From assembly GCF_021869535.1 (NCBI RefSeq), contig NW_026262668.1, positions 14,802,348-14,866,347 on the forward strand: a stretch of 64,000 nucleotides of DNA, given 5' to 3'. Positions within the stretch are counted from its first letter, which is position 1, and the number at the start of each line of letters is the position of its first letter. The position numbers were made by a program, and so were the translations under genes. This stretch comes from Mytilus californianus (Eukaryota; Mollusca; Bivalvia; Mytilida; Mytilidae). Below the pieces are notes generated by a model, which did no database searches, was not told the origin of the DNA, and was given only the letters and a program-made list of their open reading frames with translations. Below are positions 1 to 9,579 of this stretch, piece by piece.

Positions 1-217
1 GTTCTGTTATTTTGGCGAGTATACCTTGATATATTCTCCTGTCTCAATTCGAGTGATGTGATGAAATTCGGAGCGTTGACCAAAATACCATTGTTGCTTG
101 CAATGTTTTCGAAGAAGGAAATGAACTGCAAAATGATACATACGGAGGATACCAGGAATTATTACCAAACAATTAACAGTACAGCGTATACCGCACCAAC
201 CATTTAGTATATTTTTC

Positions 218-285
218 CAATCTGATTAAAATTCAGAACTCCGTCGAGCATAACGAAACCAAAGATAAATATTGTAATTAGATTG
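218..285. mobile_element. 68-bp hairpin mini-element (copy 1)
   Basis: Seen: the ends form an imperfect inverted repeat (caatctgattaaaatt at left, gtaattagattg at right) around a core containing gagcataacgaaaccaaaga. The same length and layout occur at 51118-51185, a longer relative at 18121-18210, and an expanded relative at 5355-5755. Inference: a non-autonomous hairpin/MITE-like family with no coding capacity. Confidence 0.6.
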
Positions 286-391
286 GTGTACTTTCCCTCT
301 AAATGTGACATTAAAAGGGATAACACTTGACAATGGAAGCCAGGTCCATGACTGTGTTAATTTCCATACTGAGTCCAGCTTTCCTTTATTA

Positions 392-530
392 ATATGCTGC
401 TGTGCGGTGTGAGCCAAGGCTCCGTGTTGAAGACCGTACTTTGACCTACAATGGTTTACTTTTATAAATTGTGACTTGGATGGAGAGTTGTCTCATTGGC
501 ACTCGTACCACAACTTCTTATATCTATTTG
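392..530 (+). repeat. RT-element 3' tail fragment (family A)
   Basis: Seen: the segment carries gttgaagaccgta and ends with gagttgtctcattggca followed by a ccacaacttctta variant. This is the signature shared with many copies in the window. Reading longer copies at 13.7-14.8 kb and 17.2-18.4 kb shows this motif is the 3' end of a reverse-transcriptase-type element. This copy is a short 5'-truncated remnant. Confidence 0.6.
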
Positions 531-1149
531 ATTCTATCCGGATTCTACAGATTTGTTGTAACTTGATTCTGCAATCAGTCTTGAAATTCACAAAGGTTAA
601 AATAAAAGCTTCTTTTATAGCACATATTGTGGCCTAGGGTTATCCTCATATTGATTTAATTAAATTCTGAATCATAATTAAAAGAAGAATATTTTGATTG
701 ACGCAGATGGTGATCATGGTTAGACGCGATAAACTTTCATCTGATAAAGTTTATGTTTTATGGATATTTATATTATAACCCATCAATATATGAACTTACG
801 ATTAAATTCTGTCAAACATGATCATTTAATAAGCGTTCATTGTTCGAAATATTAATTAAAGGATGTCCATCAGAGGATAATGATCGGTCACCCAACATCT
901 GTACCTTGGCTGATAAATTAATGAACCGTCGTAAAACTGTCCGTCCTTTGTTACACAGTATTAATTTACTATTGCAGTGCCGTTGTATAAATATTTTATC
1001 ATTTTAATTTTGGTTTTAAACCCAGGAACCATACTTTAAACATAAATTTTTGTTGATATTAAGTTTGTGCTCAACCGAGAGAGATGTTCCCTATACTTTA
1101 TATGTTGAGAGCTTTTGCAGATTTGCATTATGAACGGTTGGATTAACTA
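531..1149. other. gene-free stretch, nothing recognised
   Basis: AT-rich sequence with no ORF of note, no splice-linked exon and no repeat that I could match elsewhere in the window. Confidence 0.4.
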
Positions 1150-1475
1150 TTGATAGAAAGGAAAGGATATGGTATATCCATCCATGACAAAAAATCAGTA
1201 CATGCACAGAAAAAAAAAGCCACAAAAGACAAATGAATAGTGCTTTTATTGTTGTTCTTCATCTCAAAGTCACAGTAAGCATGCATATTTATAAAAGGGT
1301 GATTCAAACCAAAGGTCATCTAAGGGTTTGCAGCAGACAGTAATGTAATAGAAAAACAATGGATGTAAGGTATCCATCCAAGACAAAAAAATCAGTACAT
1401 GCACAGCAAAAAACACAAAAAGCAAAGGAATAGCGCTTTTATTGCTGTTCTTCATCTCAAAGTCACAGTAAGGCC
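1150..1475 (+). repeat. Tandem pair of a dispersed repeat (family D)
   Basis: Seen: two direct copies, about 1150-1280 and 1345-1475, share taatagaaa-like starts, ggtatccatc, aaatcagtacatgcacag and cttcatctcaaagtcacagt. A third copy lies reversed at 45400-45548. Short ORFs across it are by-products. The element class is unknown. Confidence 0.65.
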
Positions 1476-2550
1476 TTCAACACGGAGCAAAAAATGAAAA
1501 CAACAAAAAAACTCTCACCTCACTGCAAGTTTACCTTTGATGGCCACTAGCACCGGATTCAGTGGAACTTTTTGCAAAATGATTTCGGAAAGATTTTGAA
1601 AGATGCAACCCATGACCACCAAATCGGGCCTGGTAAAAAAGGAACATACCGGAAAGTAGTACATATCTAAAACAAAATAGTTCCTACGCATATACCGGAA
1701 TATAAGCCTTGTTGCTCTCTCTCCCCTATAAGTAAGCAACAAAACGACTCAATATATATCTAGAAGTTAACATGCTGTCTATAATATTAAAAACGTGTCT
1801 TTAAATTAAGTTATATCGCTTCATGTCTAAACAAGAAGTAGTAAACACAGTATATTCCCCCAAATGACAAAAACACAGAAGATATCACAAAAAGCATTCA
1901 TAAATGAGGTTCCTGACATGGTTCAGGTACACGAAACACGTGACAGTGTCATGCTTGTGTTTGATAGCCCAAGCCTCCCTCTTTTGGCCTCGATCATTGG
2001 AATCAGTAAGGTATTGAGAAAGGAACTGTAACGACTAAATTTAATTTGATAAAAATTAGCACATTTTTATCAAGAGACCATTTTTTGTTGGTATAGTCAG
2101 GCACGGAGGTTATATAACCTCCTTGGTATAGTGAAGTACTAGGAGTAGGTAAATCATACCTGTCAACGGCGACAAACATGCCTTCAAAGTAGAGTACCTT
2201 ATAATGACTTCCAAAGAGTTTTTACCCACCGATATAGTTTTAAAATACCAATATGATCTGAAGCTTTGTCACAAGTTTTTTTTTAATGAGTTCCTTTTGT
2301 AACGATTGTAAGACCACAGGTCAGAAGAACTGGAGCATTAACTGGATACAGATTTAAATTGTTTATAATGTTTTAGCGTAATTTAAGGATCAAATACATA
2401 GTGGGAGTGTTATTGTGTTCCGTAGCAGTTTTCGGTACAGCCGTTGTTGCAGTGTGTCCATGTACACGAATTTTCCTCCAGTAGAAGTTGTTGTAGGTAT
2501 CAATATGGAAGTAACAAAGGATGTGGATGTAAGCAGATATACGAGGGTCT
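1476..2550. other. gene-free stretch, nothing firm
   Basis: About 1.1 kb without a supported gene. Short minus-strand ORFs lack splice context or recognisable domains. A ggccttcaacacggagc snippet near 1470 echoes family A but is too short to delimit. Confidence 0.35.
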
Positions 2551-2556
2551 GGAATT

Positions 2557-2765
2557 GGGGGGGGGGGGGGGGTTCTTTATTTTTTTTTTTTAGATAATTT
2601 TTTTCTCATGACTCTTTTTTGCCCATTTTTCTCCCTTTTTTTTGATATTTAAACTACCCATTATTCTCTATTCGTTATATTTTTTGCCTATTTTTTCTGT
2701 TCTTTACTTTCTTGGCCCATTTTTATGTAGATTTGACCCATTATTCTCTATTATACAGACCCTCC
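2557..2765 (-). repeat. G-run plus T-rich dispersed repeat (family F)
   Basis: Seen: a run of 16 G at 2557-2572 is followed by T-rich sequence with repeated cccattattctctatt and gcccattttt motifs. The reverse complement occurs at about 50795-50970, where gaatagag and aaatagggcaac motifs are seen. Inference: two inverted copies of one low-complexity-rich dispersed repeat. Confidence 0.5.
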
Positions 2766-2784
2766 TATATGTAACGGTAAGACA

Positions 2785-2905
2785 TTGTATATGAGCAAAA
2801 CTCATACATTATAGTAGAAAGCTTAAAAAAGCCCCGACAGGACAAAATGTAGAACAATTCAAACTAGTAGAAAAAAAACAATAAACGAAATACAAATATG
2901 ACTCA
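2785..2905 (-). repeat. Family A tail fragment
   Basis: The segment has aaaagccccgacaggacaaa and gaacaattcaaac, matching the mid-part of the minus-oriented family A copy at 13685-14065. Only this internal part is preserved. Confidence 0.5.
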
Positions 2906-3074
2906 CATAGTTCGCTATATACTATTAGATAAAAATACCTGTTCTAATATAGACTTCGTGTTAGTTTATCATGGAATGTTGTCTGATCAGTTTTACCTCA
3001 TGTCTATTCTTTTAATGAACATAATTTGCTTAGAAAAATAATTTAGTTTCTATTTTTGGCATCAGTGGTTAGAG

Positions 3075-3515
3075 GAAGATGTCCTTATCTTCAATTAAAT
3101 GTGAGCAAGCAGGAGAAAACCAATTGCAAGCAGACCTTTTTCAACTGACTTTTATTGTTTGTTCTTATGTTGAACTGTTTCACCCCTGTCCCAGGTTAGT
3201 GGGCGCATTCAAACATGTTTAATCCCGCCACATTCTTTATGTGCCTGTCCCAAGTCAGGAGCCTGTTATCAGTGGCTGTCGTTTGTTTCTGTCACATTTG
3301 ATTTTCGATTATTGTTTTGTGCATAAATCAGGCTGTTAGTTTTCTCGATTGAATTATTTTATATTTGTCATTATGGGGCATTTTATATCTTACTATGCGG
3401 TGTGAGTTTTGCTCATTGTTGAAGGCCGTACGGTGGCCCATATTTGTTCACTCATATGTCATTTTGTCTCTGGTTTAGAGTTGTCTCATTGACAATCATA
3501 CCACATCTTCTTATT
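3075..3515 (+). repeat. RT-element 3' tail (family A), long copy
   Basis: Seen in order: tttttcaactgacttttat, cctgtcccaggttagtgggc, a cgccacattc box, gtgcctgtcccaagtcagg, gttagttttctcg, a ggggcattttatat box, gttgaaggccgtacggt, then gagttgtctcattgacaatc and ccacatcttctta. The same order occurs in the copies at 15 kb and, reversed, at 13.7 kb and 17.3 kb. It ends precisely at the cttctta terminus, as expected for retroposed copies sharing a 3' end. Confidence 0.7.
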
Positions 3516-4016
3516 TATAAACTACTTTGAAGGAGAAAACAAAACTATGCCTATATAAGTATGCATGAATACTCTTGAATGTGTGTAGATTAAGGAAATT
3601 TTGACCGTTTCTTGATTTTGTAATAATAAGAAAACATTTATACTTCAAATGTTGAAGATACCTGTTGAGTTTAACCAGGATCCACTTTAGGAATTGATGC
3701 TATTCAAAGCAGAGGGTCAAGGGCGTGTTTGTGATAATATTACCGTTAGGCAATTTTAACACAAAGTAACACAATGCATTCAAAGCTGCAAGTTACAAAT
3801 GCTTCAGCAGTAATGGCAAGATAAGATTGTCAGACAAGACAAAACACACAGCCAATTGAAGCACCATTGAGCACAAGGAAACATAAGAAATTGGTAAAAA
3901 AAAATCGTAAAAATGCTAAAAGCTTAACTCATGGAACATTCATTTTTCATTTTATTTCATAAAACATTTTGAATTACATGCTTATCCAAATTGACAACTA
4001 TACAAATGTACAATTC

Positions 4017-4022
4017 TTTATT
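4017..4022 (-). terminator. Polyadenylation signal AATAAA of the PHD gene
   Basis: AATAAA on the minus strand about 25 nt beyond the stop codon of the PHD-finger gene. A second AATAAA lies further down near 3950. Their position supports a very short 3' UTR. Confidence 0.55.
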
Positions 4023-4047
4023 TTGATTTTGTCCAATTTTCTTTGTC

Positions 4048-7000
4048 TTATTCTCTTTTCATTCTTTTCTGTGATGAAGGTGATAATTGGTTCTCCTGTT
4101 TTTTCTTTATGTACTTGCATACACTTGCAAACGCGTCCAGTCTAATATTCAACCATAATCTGATAAGTCTATTTAGAAGATATACTTCAATGTCATCACT
4201 CTCATCATCTTTATCCTTAATCAATTCCATATAAGCATAGTTCACTGACTCACTATCCTCAATCTGCTGGACGAGCTGGTCCTTTGTGACAAGCAGACTA
4301 GAAAATTCATCTAAATTGGACCGAACAATCGTTTCCATTTCTCTAAACAATATGTAGACAGGATCACTAACAGAGAAAAATCCACCCCTACTAACAATGT
4401 TAAGCCACTCTTTTGTATAGGAGAGTATATTTTGAGTGTCGACTTCAGATTCAGATATCTTGAAATTTTTAAGAATGTTCCAACACAGTTCATTCGAAGG
4501 ATTTGTTTGATATTTTGAGAAATTTTGTGATAACTTGCTACATGTATATCCTGCTGTAAAACGTAAGGCTTGTCTTTCAGTTGCAGAAATGGTATGAACC
4601 GGAGATGCTGTTTCTCCTAATGTAGTAGATACAGAGTATCGTCTCTTCAAAAGTTCTTCAAACATTTTTTTAATAAGAAATTGCAAAATAAATCTACCAA
4701 TCTGAGTTGGACAATTTTCAATTTCTAAGTTGGTCATAAAACTTTTAAATGTCATCTCTATATCTTTAGATCCTTTGATTTGATGGAATGATGCAGCCTT
4801 CTTTTCAAGTCGTGTTGATATCAACTGATTGTTATTGTCAGCTTGAATAAGAGAGGGCCAAAGATGTTGAATCAACTTTTCACAGTTATCATTTGCTGCA
4901 TTACTGTTTCTCAATTTTCTTACTGTTAAGGTCAACATATCGTTAAGTTGGACGTTGAGTTTACAAAATCCCTCTGATCTTAGCTTTCGAAAAGTATCCA
5001 GCATTACTTTCTTTGCATTTTCTGTAGCTTTCTCTAATGTGAATGCTGAATAATTAAAATGTTTATTAATAAGTACTTGTAAATAAAATATAAAAAGTCG
5101 GTAAGGTATTAATTGCTGAAATAAGATCAATATGCAGATAGAGACTTGTCTATTGTTCAAGACTATGTTGCCATTTTTTTTTTTGTGTTATTTTTTTTTC
5201 TTTGGGTTGCTGGCTAATTGACATAAACCAAAAATCTCATTTAAATCAATAACAAATATATAATTATCATGTTATTTAAAAGTTCATGTTTGTTTAAAGT
5301 CCAGTGGCAAATATTTTATGCATGTTCAGGACGAGAACAAATTAACAAACAATACAATCTAATCAAAATATAGATCTCTGATTTCTTTATCCTATAAGAA
5401 TATACACAAGTTACATTAGATCTTTGGTTTCGTTATTCTCATAAGAGTACACAAGTTACATTAGATCTTTGGTTTCGTTATTCTCATCAGAGTACACAAG
5501 TTACATTAGATCTTTGGTTTCGTTATTCTCATAAGAGCACACAAGTTACATTAGATCTTTGGTTTCGTTATTCTCATAAGAGTACACAAGTTACATTATA
5601 TCTCTGATTTCGTTATTCTCATAAGAGTACACAAGTTACATTAGATCTCTGATTTCGTTATTCTCATAAGAGTACACAAGTTACATTAGATCTCTGGTTT
5701 CGTTATTCTCATAAGAGAACACAAGTTACGTTAAATCTGAATTTTAATCAGATTGAAAAAGAATACAATTTGAAGGATCTGCGTGGTAGTGGTAGTAAGG
5801 GATGAAGGACTGGAAATTTGGACTGCCACTGAAAAACGAGGGTATGTTATATAGCGACAGAAGCTTTTCTTTGCAACAGGCAACCGACGGACACCCCAGA
5901 AGGTTTTTGAAAGAGTTCTTGACGGTGCAGATAGCGCGGAACTCTTATTACACAAGGCATCATATGTAATGTTCCCATTCAGACCGGACATTTCTGGGTA
6001 TTTATACACCCAGGATAGCCAAACGTACATCTCCAGTACTGCAAGGGTTTTACTACCGAGACATGGGAAAATAAAAGCCAAAATTAATGTCGAAAAGAAA
6101 AAAGTTAAAAAAGAATTCATTTTCGAATACTTTCAGTTTCCTTCACAAAGGACATATATATACATAGTACACTTTTTTTGTTTAGGGGCCAGCTGAAGCC
6201 CGCCTCCGGGTGCGGGGTTTTCTCGCTGTGTTGAAGACCCTTTGGTGGCTTTTTTTTTAAATAGTATTACAGCTTACCATATTCTCTAACAGTATTACTG
6301 GACTTTGTTTTAAATGGTTTGGAAGACTTCTTTTCTTGTTCTGAAAATATAAAACAAAATCAAAACTTTAAAATGAATCACAAATGATCAGAATGTTCGA
6401 TGCTCTAAATTTCCATATTTCAAGAATATCTGTGGGATTAATAAATTTAATATCAATACAATATTTTCCTTTCCTAAAATTTATGTATAAAAAAAAACGT
6501 AATGTGTTAATATGTTTGAAATTTAAATCTATGGTCGTCGGAAAATAACTGAAAATGATCGGGTAGCAGACGGAATTCTATGTATGCTTTTTTTTTGTAT
6601 GTATACTTGATTATTGTTTTAGTTGTTGTTTGAATAATGTCTTGTATTGTAATATGCTCTTTGTACTCCCATTTAATGGATATAAATCCTCTTCTTATGT
6701 GACGCGTCCTATAACGGTATGCAATGACTGAACTTGTGACATTTTACAAAATACATTTTTGATTTCTTTCTTATAAAGTATATGCAAATATATGTAAATT
6801 GAAGGGGAAAGTATGACCTGAGAGATGGTAAACGGACAGAAAGTCACAGGACAAAAAGTCACAGGACATAAAGTCACAAATTTGATAGGACAAAAAGTCA
6901 CAGGACAAAAAGTCACAAATAGTTTGTTGACAATTGTTTGAATATATAAGCGAAAGATCTTGTAATATTTTCTTTTTATTACATATATTCATTTTTAAGT

Positions 7001-7617
7001 TGATGAAATTGTTCATAAGCCTTGATAAATGAAAATTTATTACATTTTAATCGTGCAAAGGATATATTTCTTGGCACCATGAAGCCATTTAAGGATCAAG
7101 CCTCTTTGACATTTTGTTTTCATAGCAATTATTTGATCATTATTAATATTTATTGCATAAATTTTAATTACAAAGTTGCTTTATAAATAATAGTTTAAGA
7201 AAAAAACCAAAAAAGAAAAATAATCTCAAAATAGAATTGTGACTTTTTGTCCTGTGACTTTTTGTCCGTGACTTTTTGTCCGTGACTTTTTGTCCTGTGA
7301 CTTTCTGTCCTACATTCTGAGAGATATATGTAAGAATAAAACAAGTTAAAACACTTTAAAATTTGAAAAATAGACATACCCGATATCAAAATTGGGTTTT
7401 CTTGTCCAAGACACTCATAACACACCCAATCAGAAGGTTCGTCATCTATTGAAACATTTAATCCAACGCAGCGTATATGGTAAAATTTAATTTTACAGTT
7501 TGGGCCCTCACATTCTATTAAATCAGCTACCACATCTGATTTGCAATGGCAATAAACTTCAGATTCACTTTCCCTAGTTTCAAAAACATCAAATATTTCA
7601 CCGGGAACGTCCCCCAT
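4048..7617 (-). CDS. PHD-finger protein, three exons, 432 aa
   Basis: Spliced CDS: 7617-7380, 6340-6278, 5045-4048. Each junction has gt...ag (donors gtatgt and gtaag, acceptors after ttttcag and attcag), all junctions are phase 1, and the total is 1299 nt, so the frame closes exactly. Residues 23-69 form a C4HC3 PHD finger: C23, C25, C36, C41, H47, C50, C66, C69, with a YHIRCVGL core and a Trp before the last pair. Known for the family: such fingers bind histone H3 tails in the nucleus. Exon 2 encodes a Lys/Ser-rich linker. The large third exon (about 332 residues) is unrecognised; its segments RFTAGYTCSKL and EWLNIVSRGGFF recall C-terminal regions of transposon-derived proteins I have seen in invertebrates (weak, from memory). 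The tail is basic (KKKQE...KRMKRE), a possible nuclear signal. Introns carry mobile elements. Structure is sure; function is open. Confidence 0.8.
5355..5755. mobile_element. Hairpin mini-element with internally amplified 45-bp minisatellite
   Basis: Seen: ends caatctaatcaaaata (5355-5370) and aattttaatcagattg (5740-5755) form an imperfect inverted repeat like that of the 68-bp hairpin elements. Between them lie about eight tandem copies of a 45-bp unit with core ttggtttcgttattctc and acacaagttaca. The simple 68-bp element at 218-285 has a single corresponding core (gagcataacgaaaccaaaga reversed). Inference: the core of one hairpin element was amplified in tandem. It sits in intron 2 of the PHD gene. 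Confidence 0.7.
5731..6120 (-). CDS. Possible small secreted-protein ORF, 129 aa, doubtful
   Basis: A single ORF inside intron 2 of the PHD gene, same strand. The first 22-23 residues (MNSFLTFFFSTLILAFIFPC) look like a signal peptide ending near CLGS, and a tatatatat box lies about 40 nt upstream of the ATG. The rest has few cysteines and resembles no family I know. The last residues are encoded by the end of the hairpin mini-element at 5740-5755, so the C-terminus is probably not ancestral. It may be a spurious ORF or a decayed gene. Confidence 0.2.
   Translation of the reverse strand: MNSFLTFFFSTLILAFIFPCLGSKTLAVLEMYVWLSWVYKYPEMSGLNGNITYDALCNKSSALSAPSRTLSKTFWGVRRLPVAKKSFCRYITYPRFSVAVQISSPSSLTTTTTQILQIVFFFNLIKIQI
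6183..6255 (+). repeat. Fragment of another dispersed repeat
   Basis: Contains aggggccagctgaagcccgc, cctccgggtgcgggg, and tctcgctgtgttgaagaccc. It is GC-rich against its surroundings and resembles a bivalve dispersed-repeat tail I recall; no second copy was found in the window. It lies in intron 2 of the PHD gene. Confidence 0.35.
6827..7316. mobile_element. 490-bp MITE with 9-bp target duplication
   Basis: Seen: ctgagagat occurs at 6818-6826 and again at 7317-7325, directly flanking the element. The ends are inverted repeats with ggacagaaagtcac at left and its complement at right. Both subterminal regions carry tandem iterations of a 13-15-bp unit, gtgactttttgtcc(t). A 9-bp duplication is typical of Mutator-like transposons (known), so a MULE-derived MITE is inferred. 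It lies in intron 1 of the PHD gene. A related right-end fragment is at 49645-49700. Confidence 0.75.
7380..7617 (-). CDS. Exon 1 of PHD gene (PHD finger)
   Basis: Starts at ATG 7617 and runs 79 codons plus one base to the donor gtatgt. It contains the entire zinc-binding finger, whose ING-like spacing is C-x1-C-x10-C-x4-C-x5-H-x2-C-x15-C-x2-C. The open frame continues past the donor into a MITE, but the spliced frame is preferred because phases match at both following junctions. Confidence 0.82.
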
Positions 7618-7864
7618 CTTAACAAACTATAGTGTTCTGTCGTGTTTCAACTGAGATAACTTAAATTAAGACCATTTGAACATGCAATTGTCAATTCCGC
7701 TTAGTATGACCATGGAAGTAATATGGAAGTATGACAACACCCGGTTCGTATGTTTATGACCGGAAAGAGTCAGTGATTTTCTTGATAACATGCCGAGAAT
7801 CAATTACCATGCCATATCATAAACCAATTAACAAGTTATTGGAAGATATGCGGTAAAATTCAGA

Positions 7865-8870
7865 TGTAAAACGTAACTTAAAAAGTTCATCGGAAATTAC
7901 CAAGAACGTGTTGATAAATATTCCGTATCAACTTCACAAATAATACACGATGGTCTTGAAGTATAGATTTTGCGTACTGACGTTGTTTATCATCTTAATA
8001 ACGTGTTATAGTTTTCTTTTATTTGTCTTTATTAATATTACTTTTAAGGTTAAGTCTGTTTTTGAGATATCCATTTGACGTGACTCTGTGCTTATGTATC
8101 CCGTCATACTTTGAACGACAAAATTTTTTTTTTATTAATATTACTTTTACTGTTAAGTCTGTTTTTTGTGACATACATTGGACGTGACTCAGTACTTATG
8201 TATCCCGTCATACTTTGAACCACACAGTTATTTTATTTATTAATATTACTTTTACTGTTAAGTCGGTTTTTGTGATATCCATTTTACGTGACTCTGTATT
8301 TATGTATCCCGTCATACTTTGAACGACAAAATTATTTTATGTCTACCTGTGTGAATTTCAAACGCGCGATTGTACAACAGTACTTAAAACCTTCCATTCT
8401 GGGTGGATTTTACATAGATAAATAAAATCGTATAATATAAGCAAAATGAGGATGTTAAATTTGATGTATGCCTTTCTGTGCTTCTTCGTTACATTTGTTT
8501 GTTTTTATAGTGATTAAGATGATAACACAATGTTGACTGCTGTACCCCTATTTTTGACATTTTTACCTATTGTGTCTGTTTGTTTTGTTCACGCATCGTT
8601 GTCAATATAATGGAATGTGATGCGACTGTCATACAAGTGAGAGGTTTAGCTAGCTATAAAACCAGGTTCAATCCACCATTTTCTACATAAGAAAATGCCC
8701 GGTGTACCAAGTCAGGAATATGACAGTTGTTATCCATTCGTTTGATGTGTTTGAACTTTTGATTTTGCCATTTGATTGGGGACTTTCCTTTTTGAATTTT
8801 CAAGGCCTCGGAGTTCAGTATTTTTGTGATTTTACTTTTTATCAAGTCAGTTGAGCAAAAAGTTTGTAAA
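7865..8870 (+). pseudogene. 5'-truncated reverse-transcriptase element: ORF end and 3' UTR
   Basis: Seen: the frame from 7877 to the stop at 7964-7966 reads a basic KKFIGNYQERVDKYS-type tail, equivalent to the end of the reverse-transcriptase ORF in the copy at 54.4-56.4 kb. The 3' region that follows is shared with 55740-56360 (boxes gacgttgttt, ataacacaatgttg, gtcaatataatgga, ggctataaaaccaggt, ccattcgtttgatgtgttt). Everything 5' is missing, as in incomplete target-primed insertions. Class: probably Penelope-like, from the type of ORF end. Non-functional. Confidence 0.7.
8015..8340 (+). repeat. Three tandem copies of a ~105-bp unit in the retroelement 3' UTR
   Basis: The unit contains ttaatattacttttactgtt, aagtctgttttt, acgtgactct and tatgtatcccgtcatacttt, repeated three times with a few per cent divergence. 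The homologous 3' UTR at 55840-55920 has only one copy, so the triplication is local to this insertion. Confidence 0.65.
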
Positions 8871-8911
8871 TGTAAAAGTTTTATAAAACTTTGGACAAGA
8901 AGAACAGACAC

Positions 8912-9579
8912 AAAACGTAGATACTTATTTCAAAGTAAAAACTTGTTTTTTCTAAAGAAAACTATCTATCATTAAACACTTTTCGGTATATAAATTGAGA
9001 ATCAGTGCCCATGATCTCAAAAATAGAAAGAGACCGATATAAAATTTCATATATAGAAAGAGATCACAGAATATTAGTAAAAAATGTACTCTTAATTTGA
9101 ACAACATTTTATTATAAGTTGTCCAGCATACAATGATGATAGAGAGGATATTTTTCAAAGATTTGCAACAACTTTTCAGATCTCTCAAATGAGGCTAAGT
9201 CTTTTGGCTCTGATCCTGCCTTGAATAAATTGTATATGATTTATATATTACATGAACATTAATATCTCATTTAAACGTGAAAATGTTTTTTTTAGAAATC
9301 ATAGTGTAATGTTATGTATGTGAATTTCATGCTGCCCACCAAGGGCCCTTAATTGGAATTATTCTTATTCTGTCAGTTATGCGGTATGCGGCTCCATTTA
9401 TTAAAAAGACCTGATCACTGAGGAGAGTGGATTCAACAACTGCATGATATGTACATATATGTATTCATGTCTTTTTTTAAATTATTTTTGTGATGTATTA
9501 TGTAATGTGTTATTTTGTTTTCATGTATACCATCAACCCCATTGGGGTATAATTGTGCATTATTTCAATAAACTTATTT
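8912..9579. other. gene-free spacer before the satellite
   Basis: No supported gene or repeat. From about 9580 the sequence decays into T-rich (ttttattctt)-like runs leading into the hexamer array. Confidence 0.4.

Noticed and set aside
5391..5735. CRISPR-like regular repeats
   Set aside because: Units are contiguous tandem repeats without unique spacers, in a eukaryotic intron.
8654..8911. 85-residue minus-strand ORF
   Set aside because: Antisense to the 3' UTR of a truncated retroelement shared with 56.1-56.4 kb.
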